From Letharia columbiana (lineage: Eukaryota > Ascomycota > Lecanoromycetes > Lecanorales > Parmeliaceae): 64,000 bases of DNA. The DNA is taken from the NCBI RefSeq assembly GCF_014066305.1, contig NW_023501080.1, positions 124,001-188,000 of the forward strand. Direction: 5' to 3'. Below are positions 1 to 11,929 of the stretch, in pieces. How positions within the stretch are numbered: the first letter of the stretch is position 1; the number at the start of each line of letters is the position of its first letter. Under the pieces are notes generated by a model. The model was not told the origin of the DNA and ran no database searches. It was given only the letters and a program-made list of their open reading frames with translations. Both the position numbers and the translations under genes were made by a program.

Positions 1-295
1 AGGCGAGTTTTACACTTCTGTAAGGACGAGAACTCGGGCTATCGATGCTGTTGAAATGGTCTCAGATCGTAATGGAACGCAAAATGTTTACAAGCTGCAA
101 GTTTCATCCGACAGCTTGCCAGCAGCCTAGGTACTCCCCCACTATTAACAGGAGGGATGGCCTAGGTTAGAAGCCTGCTTTGATTGAATATCTGTATGCG
201 ACCTTATAGTACATATGCTAGCTCGTAACGTGATTATGACCATGATATCCTATCACCCTGCATTAGCAACCTGCAATAAAGGCTTTGTGAGAGAC

Positions 296-2021
296 TTACG
301 CTAGCATGATTCCCGCCCCAACAGCCATAGCGACGAATTGAGATACTGTCTTCTTCACTTCTTCCCTTTTGTTCGGGCCGGTTTCCAACAATTCCGGAAT
401 AACTGCCACAGTCCCAACGTACAAGAATGTCCCCGCTGTAAAAGGCAGTAGCATGTCTCCCCAGCCCAGTCCAGTGCCAGCTAGACCCTTGCTCCTGACC
501 TCACCAGACATAGCACCATTACCCGATTTCCCAAGCTCTTGGACAGCGATGCCCAAGCAGGTGCCCAAGAATGCTCCCAGAGCTGTGACGAATTGCGCGC
601 CCATCGCCATTTTCTTAGAGAAGCCTGATTGGATTAGTAGAGCAAAATCACCAACCTCGTGAGGTATCTCGTGGAAGAAGACGGCAACAGTGGTCGTCGC
701 GCCGAGGGTTGGAGAGGCGTAGAAGGAGGATGAGAGAGCAAGACCATCGGTAATGTTGTGGGTGAAGTCCGCGATTAGGTTGAGGTAGGCAGACAGCTTG
801 ATAGATGCTGAGGGTTCTTTCTTCGAGTATTTGGAGGGCTCTGCCTTGGATGAAGGCTTGATGAGTGCTTGAGGCGCTTTTGCTTCGCTCTTTTCCCGAG
901 CTGGTTGCCGAGGCCTGACTCCTTCTATGATGAACTTTGGTTTGTGGCCTTTGATTACTTGCGCCGATGCCCCTTCAAATACTTTACTGGCGCTATGGAT
1001 GAGTGCGGTGGCTTCGACCAGAGGGGCGCGAGAGCCTCGAAAAGCTGCTTCATAGGCTTTCCAAAGAGCGATCTGCATCACTCCACTGTCTGGATCTTCC
1101 TCGAGTACTTCCTCCAGCCAGCGATTGGCTCGCTGAGGCTCGTCGCGCGTCCACAGCTTCCGAAGTGACTCAGCAGGCAGTTGAAGCACACTCCTATCGC
1201 TGGTAATAGACTCCGATACGGACTTCTTCTTGCGAGACTTTACGCTTCCATTTGCGGCCGCCAGCTTTGCTCCAATAGCCACTGCGGTTGATGGTGCCTG
1301 ATTTTTCTCTTCCTTCACCTCCCCTTTGTGACTATGGCTATGATCGTGGCCGCCTTCACCTCCAGTTGCTATCCGTAGGCTCTTGTCCATGGCAACGAAA
1401 GTCAAGAATCCAACCATGATCGCGACACCCAAGAGCAGATTCTTGTTGGGCTCTACCATCACAAAGCGCGCATGATCCGGGGCTGCTTCGCCTAGGAAGA
1501 TCTCGGGTAAGAGGTGGAAAAGCGTGTCTCCGAGTAAGCCTCCAACGGCGAAGGCGACCATGACGGATAGGGAGGAAGGATCGATGTTGGGAGGGCATAA
1601 CGCGAGGAGGAAATCTAAGTGATCCGGCATTAGCACACGGGGATGTCATCAGGGCGAGCTGGGGTCACTGACTCGGTGGACCAGAAATGTATAGAGTAGC
1701 AAGGAGAGCATTGACAGCTGGAGACCCTGGGAACAGTTGTTCGAAGATCTGTGAGGTCCAGCTGGAAGTCTCAGGGTTCGTTGCGCGCTTGTGGATATTC
1801 AACTCTTGGATGATCGGGCATGCCTTCGTACAGTCAGTTTTTCTAGCTCTCGGTCGCTCTCAAATTCGTGTGACTACTGAACGGATGCCTACTTGAATCG
1901 CGTCTTCAATCTCCGGAACACTCAACTGAGCGACATTCTTTGCAACTACAGAGCCTGCAATAGCTGCTATAATAACGGTAGACAGTAATGGTCGCCATCG
2001 TGGTCTCCGTACTACCGCCAT
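296..2021 (-). CDS. YKE4: ZIP-family zinc transporter, Yke4/SLC39A7-like
   Basis: Predicted divalent-metal (zinc) transporter, probably in the ER or Golgi membrane as known for Yke4/SLC39A7. I read three exons: 2021-1893, 1823-1673 and 1614-296, which sum to 532 codons plus stop. Exon 1 gives a signal-anchor-like start (MAVVRRPRWRPLL). The body has a glycine-rich first helix (AFAVGGLLGDTLFHLLPE), a short histidine-rich loop (HDHSHSH), and the two ZIP metal-site helices with HNITDGLAL and HEIPHEVGDFA, as expected for the LIV-1 subfamily. The loop between helices III and IV is long and charged. The stop lies inside a GTAAGT, so a short extra 3' exon cannot be excluded. The gene is head to head with NOP16. 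Substrate and compartment are inferred from the family. Confidence 0.9.
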
Positions 2022-2208
2022 ATTGAAGGTCTCACATGCAGCCAATGGTCCAGAGTAGAGTGTATGTGAATACATCACGGTTTTTAGGGGTCCGATAGGG
2101 CTGAGAATCGCGCCATTCCGTTTTAGTCAAAATATCTCCGACTCTTGAGATTTCGCTCTTGCTAAAAAGTCATCTCGTGTCCAAATCTGTCTCTAGGACC
2201 TCAAAAAT
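2022..2208. promoter_or_regulatory. Shared divergent promoter, YKE4 / NOP16
   Basis: Only 187 bp separate the start codons of two divergent genes, so both promoters must sit here or overlap the coding sequences. I see no clear TATA box. Confidence 0.5.
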
Positions 2209-2950
2209 ATGGCGCGTCCTCTACAGAAGAAGAAAAACAAATCCTCCCTCCACCGTGTCCGCCAAAAGTCCAAGTCAAAACACATCAATATCAAAAGTAA
2301 TCCTATTGTCGCTGCGAACTGGTAGGACTACCTATCCTATCGTCTACAAAGAAGGCCATGACTCAGTACTTTGCAGGGACCAATCCCTCACTCTCTCCCA
2401 AAATTACCGCCGTCTAGGCCTATCCTCCAAACTGAACGCCCACACCGGAGGCACAGAAGCCAAAGCGAAATCTACAACTTCAGAAAGCCGGCGAAAAGAT
2501 ACGCTATCAATACCAACATCCCACAAGGCCTCAGAATTGGGCACATCCGAGGTTAAAGTGACGAGAGATCCCAAGACCGGCGCGATTGTCAGTGTACATC
2601 ATGAAAAGAGCGAGCGGGAGAACCCGTTGGGCGACCCGTTGAACGAAATCAGTGATTCTGAAGACGAGATGGTAGAGGGAAGCAGCGGTAGAGGTATAAT
2701 TCCAGAGTTGGAAGAGCAGGCCAAATATAGCAAGCCAAAGCGGCCTCGGATGCAGAGCCAGCGAGAGAGGGAATGGATAGAGAGGTTAGTGGAGAGATGG
2801 GGTGATGATTGGGGTAGTATGGTTAGGGATCGAAAATTAAATCCACAACAGCAGAGTGAAGGGGATTTGAAAAGGAGGGTCGGGGTCTGGAAGAATGGCA
2901 AGAGAAAAGGACAGCATGAGGGACAGAGCCGGGAAATGGAGGTTGGTTGA
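2209..2950 (+). CDS. NOP16: Ribosome biogenesis protein Nop16
   Basis: Nucleolar factor for 60S subunit assembly. Two exons, 2209-2321 and 2377-2950, give 228 residues. The 55-bp intron ends in TTTGCAG and its removal joins VAANW to DQSLTLSQNYRRLGL, the conserved Nop16 core. The N-terminus is the family's very basic stretch (MARPLQKKKNK). The middle is acidic and serine-rich. The C-terminus has the conserved block EREWIERLVERWGDDW and a run ending in VWKNGKRKGQ. It converges on the peroxin gene with 58 bp between stops. Identification is secure from both conserved ends. Confidence 0.93.
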
Positions 2951-3008
2951 AGGTGTTGTATCAACGATTAGAGCAGAGATCGATACATTGAAACACTTCA
3001 ACTGATGA

Positions 3009-4577
3009 CTAGCTTCCTATGCTACCTATGTCACTGACGACTTTCCTTCTCACCATCCTCACCCACCTCCGTCTCCTCCACTCGCCCATCTTGCTATCAC
3101 CACCGCCCTCGTCCAAATCCTTGGACTTCCCCTTCCCTATTGGCTTCATCTCATAAGCCTCTTTATCCCCCGCAAGATCACCGACCCATCTCTCCCCTTC
3201 AATCTCTACCTCAACACCCTGCACCATCCTGTCCTCCACCCACTCCCGACTCGCCAGATCGAGCACCCATTTTTTATCTCCCCACTCCCAGCCCCTTGGA
3301 GGCGCTACATCCTCGAAAAATCTCGTTCCCTTTGGTCGATCACCGGATATACGCTGCGGTGAGAGCGGATCGTAGGGTCCGGGGCTGAACATCCAACTTT
3401 CCCACTCGCCATTCTGTCCACCATTTCTGCGTTGGAGTTCGAAAATCTCCACTTCACGTGTCTCTGGTGGAGCATCAAGGACTATGTCGTGCGATATCCA
3501 CGCATCGAGCCAAGACTGCGCGGTCCGCTCGTGAGGTGCTAGATGCTTTTGGTGATTGGAGAGCAGGAGCTGCTGGATGGAAGGATGACCAAGAGCGATT
3601 GCTGTCCAGCATACCAGAAGACAGACAAGGCGCCAAGGTAGGAGGTGAGACGTAATGAAAAGGAGGCAGGTTGCAACGAAGAGAAAAAGGAAAATAGTAG
3701 AAGATAGCGGCTCATTAGAGAAGTTTGTAGGTGGTGTGACGATTCGAAGCACGGCATCGTGAATGGTGCTAAAGTCATCCATGCAGTTCTGGAGATCTCG
3801 CATGTTGCGGAAGAAGTCTTTCGACATCTCCGCAGCGGGCTTGATGGTGCGTGGTGGGGCTAGAGGTGGGCCGTTCATAGAGTAAGATGTGGTATGGATG
3901 GATGATACAGGTGGTGGAGGATGGCGAGCGAGGTAGGCTGGGACCATGACAAAGAGAAGTGCTGCAGCCACTGGTATAACGGAGAGAAGATAGGGATCTA
4001 AGCAGACGAAGGTGCAAACAGCGAGGAGGGAGAGAGTGTGCGTGGGTTTACGCCATGTGAGGAGACGCTCAAGACGGTTTTGGAAGACAAAGACTACTCC
4101 AATCCTAAAGCCGTATCAGCAACTTAGACCCGATATTTGCACAGGAACGATTTACCTAGCATTGAATCGGCGAAAGTTGTTTGTCATCAAAGGAAGAGAA
4201 AAGCCAGGCCTGTTGATGTATTTCGACGAACGCACATCAGGGGCCAAGTCCAGCTCTTCGACCTCTTCTTCCGGTATGACCTGCTGCAGAAGCCTGCGGC
4301 GCCGACGTTTAGCACGCCATGCTCTTATGGAAGACCTCAAGATTGTCATTGCTCACTTGGCGAAGAGACGGTCCTGCAAAGAGTACCCATAGTCTTTACT
4401 ACCTGAGCCAGCATCTTGAAGCTTTTCCTTCAACTTGTCTTTCGAGCCACCGAGTGACTCTTTCAGCCTCTCACGTTTGCCTTTTGGATCAGATGATGGG
4501 CTGTCGCTGCCTGAGACAGCGATGACTGGAACAGGCTCCTCCCGATTGACGAAGGCATCCGCTGTGTATTCTTCCAT
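3009..4577 (-). CDS. Peroxisomal membrane protein, Pex24/Pex28-32 type (ferlin domain)
   Basis: Integral peroxisomal or ER-peroxisome contact protein of the Pex23/Pex24 group, which regulates peroxisome number and size in yeasts. Exons 4577-4357, 4293-4156 and 4104-3009 give 484 residues. Exon 1 is acidic and serine-rich. Exon 2 has the family signature of a proline-containing strand before the first membrane segment (PLMTNNFRRFN). Exon 3 has several hydrophobic segments (near VCTFVCLDPYLL, VAAALLFVMVPAYLA and TIFLFLFVATCLLF). The C-terminal half is a ferlin/Pex24 domain with FEDVAPPRGWEWGDKKWVLD and WVEDRM followed by GERWVGDL. Which of the yeast paralogues it matches (Pex24/28/29 or Pex23/30-32) cannot be decided here. 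Confidence 0.88.
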
Positions 4578-5073
4578 GGTTGCAAGAGGTATCAGGCATC
4601 CAGATTGCTGACCATGCGCGATCTCGGGCGGTGACAGGCCCTAAAGAAGCCCTGTATATGCAGCTTCGCTGTTGTGCTTTGCGGAGAGTTGATGCCAAGC
4701 CATCGGAAATTTACCACCCCGGTCTCACCCGCTTTAGTCTACGCTCGCGCAACGCGGGTGAGAATCAGCTATCGCAAACCGACCTATCCAGATCCCCAAC
4801 GAAAGTTCTCTTAGTATATACACCAGCACAAAGCCACACCCAATCGCAAAGTAGGTGGCAGGGGAGTAGGACGAAGCCAAACACTTATGATCGCACGATT
4901 GTTACTACAAGCCCAGTGATCTTGAGCTACCCAACCAATGTCATCTTGCGGAAGCAGACTGCTGAAATAGAATCCTTTCCCCACTCATTGGGAACTTGGG
5001 TCCTTGGCTAGCATCGTCGAGACGTTGGTGGCTGTATTCAAATTTGAGACACTCTCGAGGCTTGTAACGAGAC

Positions 5074-5269
5074 CGCACACGCCTATCTTTTGCGGAGCCA
5101 GGTCATGGTCCGACAAAGCGTTCTGAAGCCCCAGACTACGCGAAACGGGCTGCTTGTCTCCCCGAGTCCCTCGCACACGCCTATCTTCTGCGGAGTCGTG
5201 TCAAGATCTGACCAAATCTTTCGAAGCCCCAGACTGGACGAAGCGGGTTGTACTTCTTCCTGAGACCCT
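5074..5269. repeat. Imperfect 98-bp tandem duplication
   Basis: Two adjacent copies begin at 5074 and 5172, each opening with CGCACACGCCTATCTT. Both contain GAAGCCCCAGACT followed by a CGAA(A/G)CGGG(C/T)T motif. They are clearly related but well diverged by substitutions. No coding frame is shared. Confidence 0.75.
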
Positions 5270-6229
5270 GAGCCATTAACGGAGGTCCTAGAGGAGGCCA
5301 AAATACCTTCCAAGCAACGCAACATCTATGGGTGCACGCTATCTGCTTGTACTCGATCTAGAAGTTTGATTAAGAACCTAGGAATGAAGTCCTCAACGCG
5401 AAGCCTGATAACATTCTTGTACAATATTTGCGCGAAGTATTTCTATTTCCCATTTCGAAATGTTCAAATGCTACATATCACCCATAACCTTCTCCTTGTC
5501 ACAGGTGCACTAGCGAGCCACGCAACCAGAGGATTAACAGAATTCCTCGATCTGTGCAAGATGGCTCTTGTGAGACGCCCTCGTCGTTTGGCTTCGACTG
5601 AGACTCTATACATATGTGTACTTATATATACACCATAGTTTCCTTTACTCATGAAGACCTCTACATCCTTGAAGCGGAGGTCTCAGGACCGGCCGTGGCG
5701 CCGTTTGTACTTGTCTTCCCTTTCCCTGTGTCGGCCTTTTTTGCAAGCGTAGTCTGTTGGAAATAACCAATTGCATTCCATGGCGCATCGTCATTCGACT
5801 CTTGCACCCATCTCTGCATTGCTTCCGAGTAGTTGTTGGATGCTAGGGTTTGAGCATTGACTCTCTATGCGTGGCGAGATAAAAGACTGCATCGTTTATG
5901 GGGAATACCACAATAGGGTACTCCTTACCTTTCCTATCAATGGCTTCTTCTCCCGGCGTCCGCTGGCCTTTGGATCCGTCATGCCCTGTTTCGAGTGTCC
6001 TGCTTCATTGTGTTGGTCCGGAATGGCCAGTGACAGGGTTGTGTTTCAATGATCTTAAGGTATTTGGGAGTATCAGGCCTTAAGCGAAGGATTCCGACAA
6101 GGAGTTGACTCGGCGTGCTTTTCTTTATTATGACTCGAAATCAGTAGGAGAGATAGATCGCAGAGAGGAGAGTCATGGAACGGAATTGCATGTTCTTATG
6201 TGCGTGCGAGAGGCCGCGTCCGCCATGTG

Positions 6230-6584
6230 AACTCGCAGCATTTTATGGGCTTTTTGTTCTACTAGTTGACGGATGAGCTGTGTGGAATTTGACTTATGTC
6301 CCTTTTGATACTCACGACATACCCGAACACTCGGTTCGGCCTTCCTCAAAGCGACTGCTTTGGTCTGTCTGTCCACTAGTCCAAAGCAGTGTGGGCTGAG
6401 AACAAGAACTCGCAGCATTTTATGGGCTTTTTTGTTCTACTAGTTGACGGATGAGCTGTGTGGAATTTGACTTATGTCCCTTTTGATACTCACGACATAC
6501 CCGAACACTCGGTTCGGCCTTCCTCAAAGCGACTGCTTTGGTCTGTTTGTCCACTAGTCCAAAGCAGTGTGGGCTGAGAACAAG
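6230..6584. repeat. 177-bp near-perfect tandem duplication with internal hairpin
   Basis: Copy 1 (6230-6406) and copy 2 (6407-6584) both run from AACTCGCAGCATTTTATGGG to GGGCTGAGAACAAG. I see only a one-T length change and a C/T change between them, so the duplication looks recent. Each copy has an inverted repeat, ACTGCTTTGG and CCAAAGCAGT, separated by 17 bases, which can form a 10-bp stem. Confidence 0.92.
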
Positions 6585-6607
6585 GCAAAAGTGTGACCGC
6601 AGCACTT

Positions 6608-6683
6608 AGCGAGCCAATGAAAATGAGATCTTTTTCAGAATCAGGAGCGAGCCAATGAAAATGAGATATTCTTCAGAATCAGG
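6608..6683. repeat. 38-bp tandem duplication
   Basis: AGCGAGCCAATGAAAATGAG occurs at 6608 and again at 6646, each followed by a TTCAGAATCAGG end. Each copy carries a CCAAT box, about 160 and 120 bp upstream of the Clr5-ankyrin start codon, so it may double a promoter element. Confidence 0.8.
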
Positions 6684-6768
6684 CAACCAGGCGTTCGCAT
6701 TTTTTTTTAACCCACCCACCTCACCTTATGGCTTTCTCTCCCACGAGTAGTCTTTGCCACATTTGAAG

Positions 6769-9700
6769 ATGTCTTCGCGCGGTGATCAACTAAAGCCGCG
6801 AGCCACCACGCAGGCTTCACGCGCACCGCGGGTCAGCGAAGCGGAATGGATTAATCGGCGCCAAAAGCTCGAGAGTCTGTACCTGGATGATAATCTATCT
6901 CTTCAGGAAATAACAGAGACCATGGCAAGGGAGTACAGTTTCTTCGCCACGTAAGACCTCTTTATGCTTGCATTGAGGACCGAAAACCTAATAGCTCATC
7001 GATAGAGAGAAACAGCTGAAGTATCAATTCAACAAGTGGGGTCTCAAGAAGTACATAAGCGATCGAGACTTGACCACAATGCTATCTTTCAAAAGAAAGC
7101 GTCAAGAGCTGGGAAAGGATACCAGCTTCGAATATCGAGGCCACCTATTTGAGCAAGAAAGGCTTGAGCGGGCGTCAAAAAGACGAAAGGGGCCTCTAAT
7201 TTCCTCCCCAGGTATGTAACTGCACTCTCACTTGGCCTAGGCTAACGTGAGGATGCGTGGTAGTCCTTCCACCGTATATTAGAGCATTGATATCACCACG
7301 ACAAAGCCCGCAAATGCCATGCTTTCTTCCAGCTTATGGTCAGACTTTTGGGGTTCCAAATAGTGCCGAGGAAGTGACTCATGATATCGAAAGGCCAATT
7401 AGTCTGGGAATTCCCCCCAACAACTCCTGTCACCAGTCTGAAGCATTTGGCTTGAGCCACGTATGGAATAGCCTCGATGCCTTCTCAGACCCGGTTTTCT
7501 TCGATGATGGTGGCCAAAACCAAACGAACAGCGGATTATGGGAAACTTTGCTCGATAACAACAGTGCGTCGTTGTCACCACGACGCGGGTCGCTTATGCC
7601 GACTTCATCCAGGCAAGACATCGAGGCTGTGCGTACGGAAAACACGAGCCAGCTTATGCGGCAAATAACCAGGATCACTCCAGATGTTTCTACCATGCAA
7701 AGTGCAAACGACAAGGACTCCCATTTTTCAGGCTGCAATGTGGACTTTGACTTCTCAGACTTTGTAAATTCACCTCAGGGACCGAGCACAGCTCGTAGCT
7801 CTTCTTCTCACGCGGAACCACATCCTCGGAGGTCTGATGAGAGGATAATCATCTCCCCTCTTCAGCTCGCAGACCACGATGACACTCACAGCGAAGGTAG
7901 AGCATTCAATCTGGCTTCAGAGACTACATCAGCCACCGGTCAAGCGCTTGGCTCCGTCACTGGGGAGGATGTGAGAGCAGAGTCAATTGCGTCACTACTC
8001 GTTTTGCTTCAATCGCTTATTTTTTCACGCTTCAACACTGCTTCTCAAAAGTACGAGCATGACGCCTCTGTTATCTCGGACGTTTTCTGTCCACATTTGT
8101 GCGACTGGTTATCCTTTGGGGTCGAAGAATTGCTGGACTCATACCTTGAAAGATCTCTAAGGTCTATTCGAAAGCGCCAAATAGCGAGGATTCAAGGTTC
8201 CTTGCGATCTGGCTCCGATGTCTATCTTGACGAGCCTAGACAAGGTTTCGAATCGTCGGATGGAATACAACGACTTTCAAAGCTCACCGAAGGCACTGAT
8301 GCTATCAAGCTGCGAAGTACCTTTTGTCGGCTTTGTTACACGCCCATGGGACAAGTCCTATTTCAAGTCAGAGAAGGACCAAGCAGTTCAATGGACGAAG
8401 GAGGAAGTGATTCGAAGTTCCTCATCATCATATCATTCATGCCGCGGGCGATGAAACGGACCCCTGGACTGTGCGTCCGTTTGTCCAGACTGATGAGTGG
8501 GCCTGCAATCCCTCCGCAAGTTAACACCTTCAACGTCGTTCCGGATGATTCTGCGATCTTTCAGTGCATCCGCAAGAGCGATCTCAAGGGCATACAAACA
8601 CTATTCGACCTTGGAGCAGCATCCGCTCGAGACGTCGACTCGCGAGGCATATCGCTACTCCATGTAGGTACAGACGCAGATGGACGAAGCAATAGTCTTG
8701 CTGACTACTTTTGCAGTACGCTATATTCACGGGATGTTCTGACATTTTTCGGCTTCTACTTCAAGGCGGAGCTAGTACCTATCAATGTATGGACAGCGGC
8801 CGAATAACAGACGTTATCACGGTCATATGGAACTGTTTTGCAGGTGCTAATTCGGGCGTGGTTGAGTGGTCAGGGATGCCAACGGAAGAACTTCAGAAGT
8901 TCGAGCACTGTGTGGCAATAACACAACTAGCACTAGACTATGACTGCATGATTGACAACGCCGACGATCGACGAATAGGTGCTGGTCCGCTTTTTTAACC
9001 TTACTGGGGACAGCATGGCCGATGCCCACGCCTCGGCTTCGGAGGATGCAATCCACTATCTACTTTCCTTTGGCTGGGATCTTGAGGAGAAGAATTCCCT
9101 TGGACGGACGCCACTCCTTCACGCAGCAACCGAGTGTCAGCCACACTTTGCGAGATGCCTAAGAAAACTTATTGAAAGAGGTGCCAGACTAGATGCCAGG
9201 GATGAGATCGGCCGAGGGCCTTTGCATAGTGCTTTGAGCCCACCCGTAGGTCTTTCCGATTGGGTGGATCTAAATTGCAATTGGCACACCGAGGAAGGCG
9301 ATTTCGATCACAACGAGTGCCTTAATACGCTCTGGAATACAGAGGATCACAAATTCGGAAGAGATTACTACGATAGAGAAAGCACGCTGGACCCCCTTCC
9401 AGCCTCCACGTCTCCCGAGACGTCTCGATCGACGCCATCTCTCCATGGTGTCGAGAGCAACCAACTGGTGAGCGATCACGGGTCTAACGTTTCTGAAGAG
9501 CAGCCAATCCCCATCGATTTGTCCTCCTCTGATCTTGACAGTGACGCCTCATCATGTGCCGAGGAGTCCATCCCAGAATCTGATGACGACAACTACGTCT
9601 GCTGCGCCGACAGTTGGGGTAACCATAACTGGATTCGCAACCCAGCCCATGTGCTCAAGGACCGCGTCAGGACCAAGCTCAGGATCCTGTTAGAGGCAGG

Positions 9701-9854
9701 ATGCGATCCGAACGACCTCGACGATGACGGGGATTCACCAAGCGACTATGCCAGGGATGGCTTGTGGTCGCAATGGCTCTGGGCGCTGAAAACGACAGGG
9801 TATGTCTTTGATACGGAGAATGATCGGTGGATCAAGCAAGTTGCTCCTGCTTGA
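6769..9854 (+). CDS. Clr5-domain protein with C-terminal ankyrin repeats
   Basis: Probable nuclear regulator; the Clr5 domain is named after an S. pombe silencing factor. Exon 1 (6769-6950) and exon 2 (7006-7211) join into a Clr5 domain at residues 20-75 (EWINRRQKLESLYLDDN, then TEKQLKYQFNKWGLKK). Exon 3 (7264-8663) is a long low-complexity linker ending in an ankyrin-like block (DLKGIQTLFDLGAA). Exon 4 starts at 8717 (YAIFTGCSDIFRLLLQGGAS); an optional 57-bp intron at 8787-8843 keeps the frame. The last block (about 9014-9854) has further ankyrin repeats (LGRTPLLHAATE, GRGPLHSAL, GCDPNDLDDDGDS). I could not join it to the preceding frame with any GT-AG pair, so there is an unseen splice or a frameshift near 8979. 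The ATG at 6769 is the first in frame. Confidence 0.75.
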
Positions 9855-11159
9855 GTGAAAGAATGCCGACGTTGGGACAAACTCAGGGCTGAAGAGACTA
9901 AATTGATTTAGGGCAAAGCATATAATCTTGATCGTAGATCAACAGTCTAGCAATGAGCTTTTGGGTACGACGCACATGTCCTAATAAGACCTCTGAGTCA
10001 ACTTCGATTCCGTTTGAGCACACAGTCCCTTTTCCCTCAAAGGCATAGAGTCTCTACAGCTTAGACGGGAGGCCACAAAGTAGTCCCCTTGGGTGCATGC
10101 AGTCTTTCAGGTAGGGTGACCGCTGCTTTACGTTCGAATGACGCGGGTGAGAGTCACGCAAATTTGAATCAACACCATGACTCTACGATGCGCTCTAGCA
10201 CGTTCCTGACATTCAATCTTAATTCTCCTTCATATGAGTAACCCGTGAACTAGACTGTATGGCATTGAAGCTGAAGAACGGTCCATATCACCATGACCTA
10301 CTGCGACTCGATCCGCCAACATTCAGCATCTGAGAGGATGTAGCAAAACTCATGCATAGAGGGAAACCCAGACTCTCCAAATCTCAAGAGGAATTTTTTA
10401 ACTATTCACTTACGCACCATTTGTTCGGTATCGTCGGGCATATCGGCTCTTTCGAATAGTAAGGATCGAATGCATCAAGAAACAATTTACTCGCAGACCA
10501 AATGGCGAATTTTCCAGGAAAGGTTCGTGAACAGAGTTGGTCTTTTCGGACACCGCGTCCGCATTGCAGGACTTTCAACAAACTTACTTGGGATTTTCGC
10601 CCCCGTGCATGCATGCACGCATGACCTTTGCCACATTCGCTCATCTCGTGGGGCCTTGAGGCTAGATGAACGATCGTCCCTCTACATCGCCCGGAACTGC
10701 AGTCGAGCAAAGATCTGCTTGTTTTCGACCCTTCGAAGCCCGAATACAGCGAGAAGATCGGCACAATTCGCAGTCAAGAACCAACGGAATCAGCATTCAG
10801 CAGTTCAATTCTACAGAGACCTTGCGTCCTACCTTCACGACGAAGCGACAACGAAGTACACTGAGTATATGCATGATTGCTGGAACAATGGATTACGGTT
10901 GGATTTTCCCATAGGACAGAAGCGCTGAAGTGTGGTATAATTGCATTGACTGGGGTGTTGCGAACAGCTAAGTTGGAGCTTGTGAATAATGGCATGTGTT
11001 GACGGCAACGGTTCGAGTCCCGGAGCACTTCTTTGAGTGGGTGGTGAATCAAGGACTGTTTCCGTTGCGCACGGCAAGCATTGGACGGTTCACGCCGACC
11101 TGCCTCTACTAAGACGCAGATACTTCCCCACATTCTAGGACGCCCCGTACCGACCGCTT
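9855..11159. other. Spacer without recognisable genes
   Basis: I see nothing coding here. Opposite-strand open frames near 10402-10930 lack any family resemblance. A tRNA-like B-box at 11011 was examined and rejected. Confidence 0.5.
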
Positions 11160-11700
11160 CTCTCCTCGCAGCAAAGCAACGGTCCTCGCTACCGGCCCGC
11201 CCGCCCTCAGCCCCCAAACCCTCACGCTAACCTCCCACCCCATTGGCACGGAAAACTACGTCCACAACATCTTCGTCAATGGTGTCGACACTGAGCTCTT
11301 TCTCTGGGACACCGCGAGGCAAGAAGGATTCGACAGCTACGTTCTTCCTTCTCTGATCAGACCTACACCATTACGCTCTGCCTCAGCGTGCGTCGACAGC
11401 TAGGATAAAAACCGCTCGAGAATGTGGAGTCGGAATGGGTGGGGGAGGTGGCTGAGAGTTGCGCCAAGGTGAAGCTGGTGCTGCTGATGCCGTGCTGGAC
11501 AAGCCGCCGGAGGACTGGCAACAGAAGTCCGGCTGTGTGATACCCGAGTTATTGGAAACGGAGCTGCCGGAGCTGAAGTCGGAGGATATAATGATCCTTG
11601 TGTGAAGGGCCCTTGGGGCTGCAATAGGTACGTTCAATGGCAGTGTTTGATGGAGACGAGGTATGAGAAGGATCGCAGGGATAATTTCCGAGCAAGCGAG
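11160..11700 (+). pseudogene. Decayed Rho-family GTPase relic (Rho3-like)
   Basis: Fragments of a small GTPase lie in order but in shifting frames. About 11250-11340 reads ENYVHNIFVNGVDTELFLWD, matching the switch-I/II region of fungal Rho proteins. The G3 motif is damaged (DTARQE instead of DTAGQE). About 11363-11395 reads YTITLCLSV in another frame, then there is a TAG at 11401. About 11415-11485 reads LENVESEWVGEV followed by CAKVKLVL. The P-loop half and the NKxD/TKxD and CAAX ends are not visible. The relic therefore cannot bind GTP. Rho3 is my best subfamily guess because of the ENVE(S/D)KWxGE pattern. Confidence 0.72.
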
Positions 11701-11929
11701 GGGTAAAGGTAGATAGATAGATCAGGCAGCGTCGTGTAGCTATCTATAGAACATCGAATGCCGCTTCACCGGAACGAGACACGGCGGTGGAAACTTTCAA
11801 ATTCACCGCCGGTCTCCCGTGACATTTTTCAGGATTATCTTATCTTTTACACGAGTGTGATCCGGTGTCTAAGACGGAAACGAGCCGTATAGATAAGAGC
11901 TTTAGGCGAAGCTCACAAAGACGGATCCC

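Larger units (their letters stand above)
4578..6768. other. Gene-poor spacer with local tandem duplications
   Basis: This 2.2-kb stretch has no convincing coding region. It holds three unrelated tandem duplications (listed separately at 5074, 6230 and 6608). The last few hundred bases should contain the promoter of the Clr5-ankyrin gene. A polyT run lies near 6703. Confidence 0.6.

Noticed and set aside
10950..11035. tRNA-like segment with a perfect B-box (GGTTCGAGTCC) and an A-box-like stretch
   Set aside because: The T-stem has three mismatches of five, the acceptor stem has a mismatch, and the anticodon stem is poor; at most a fossil.
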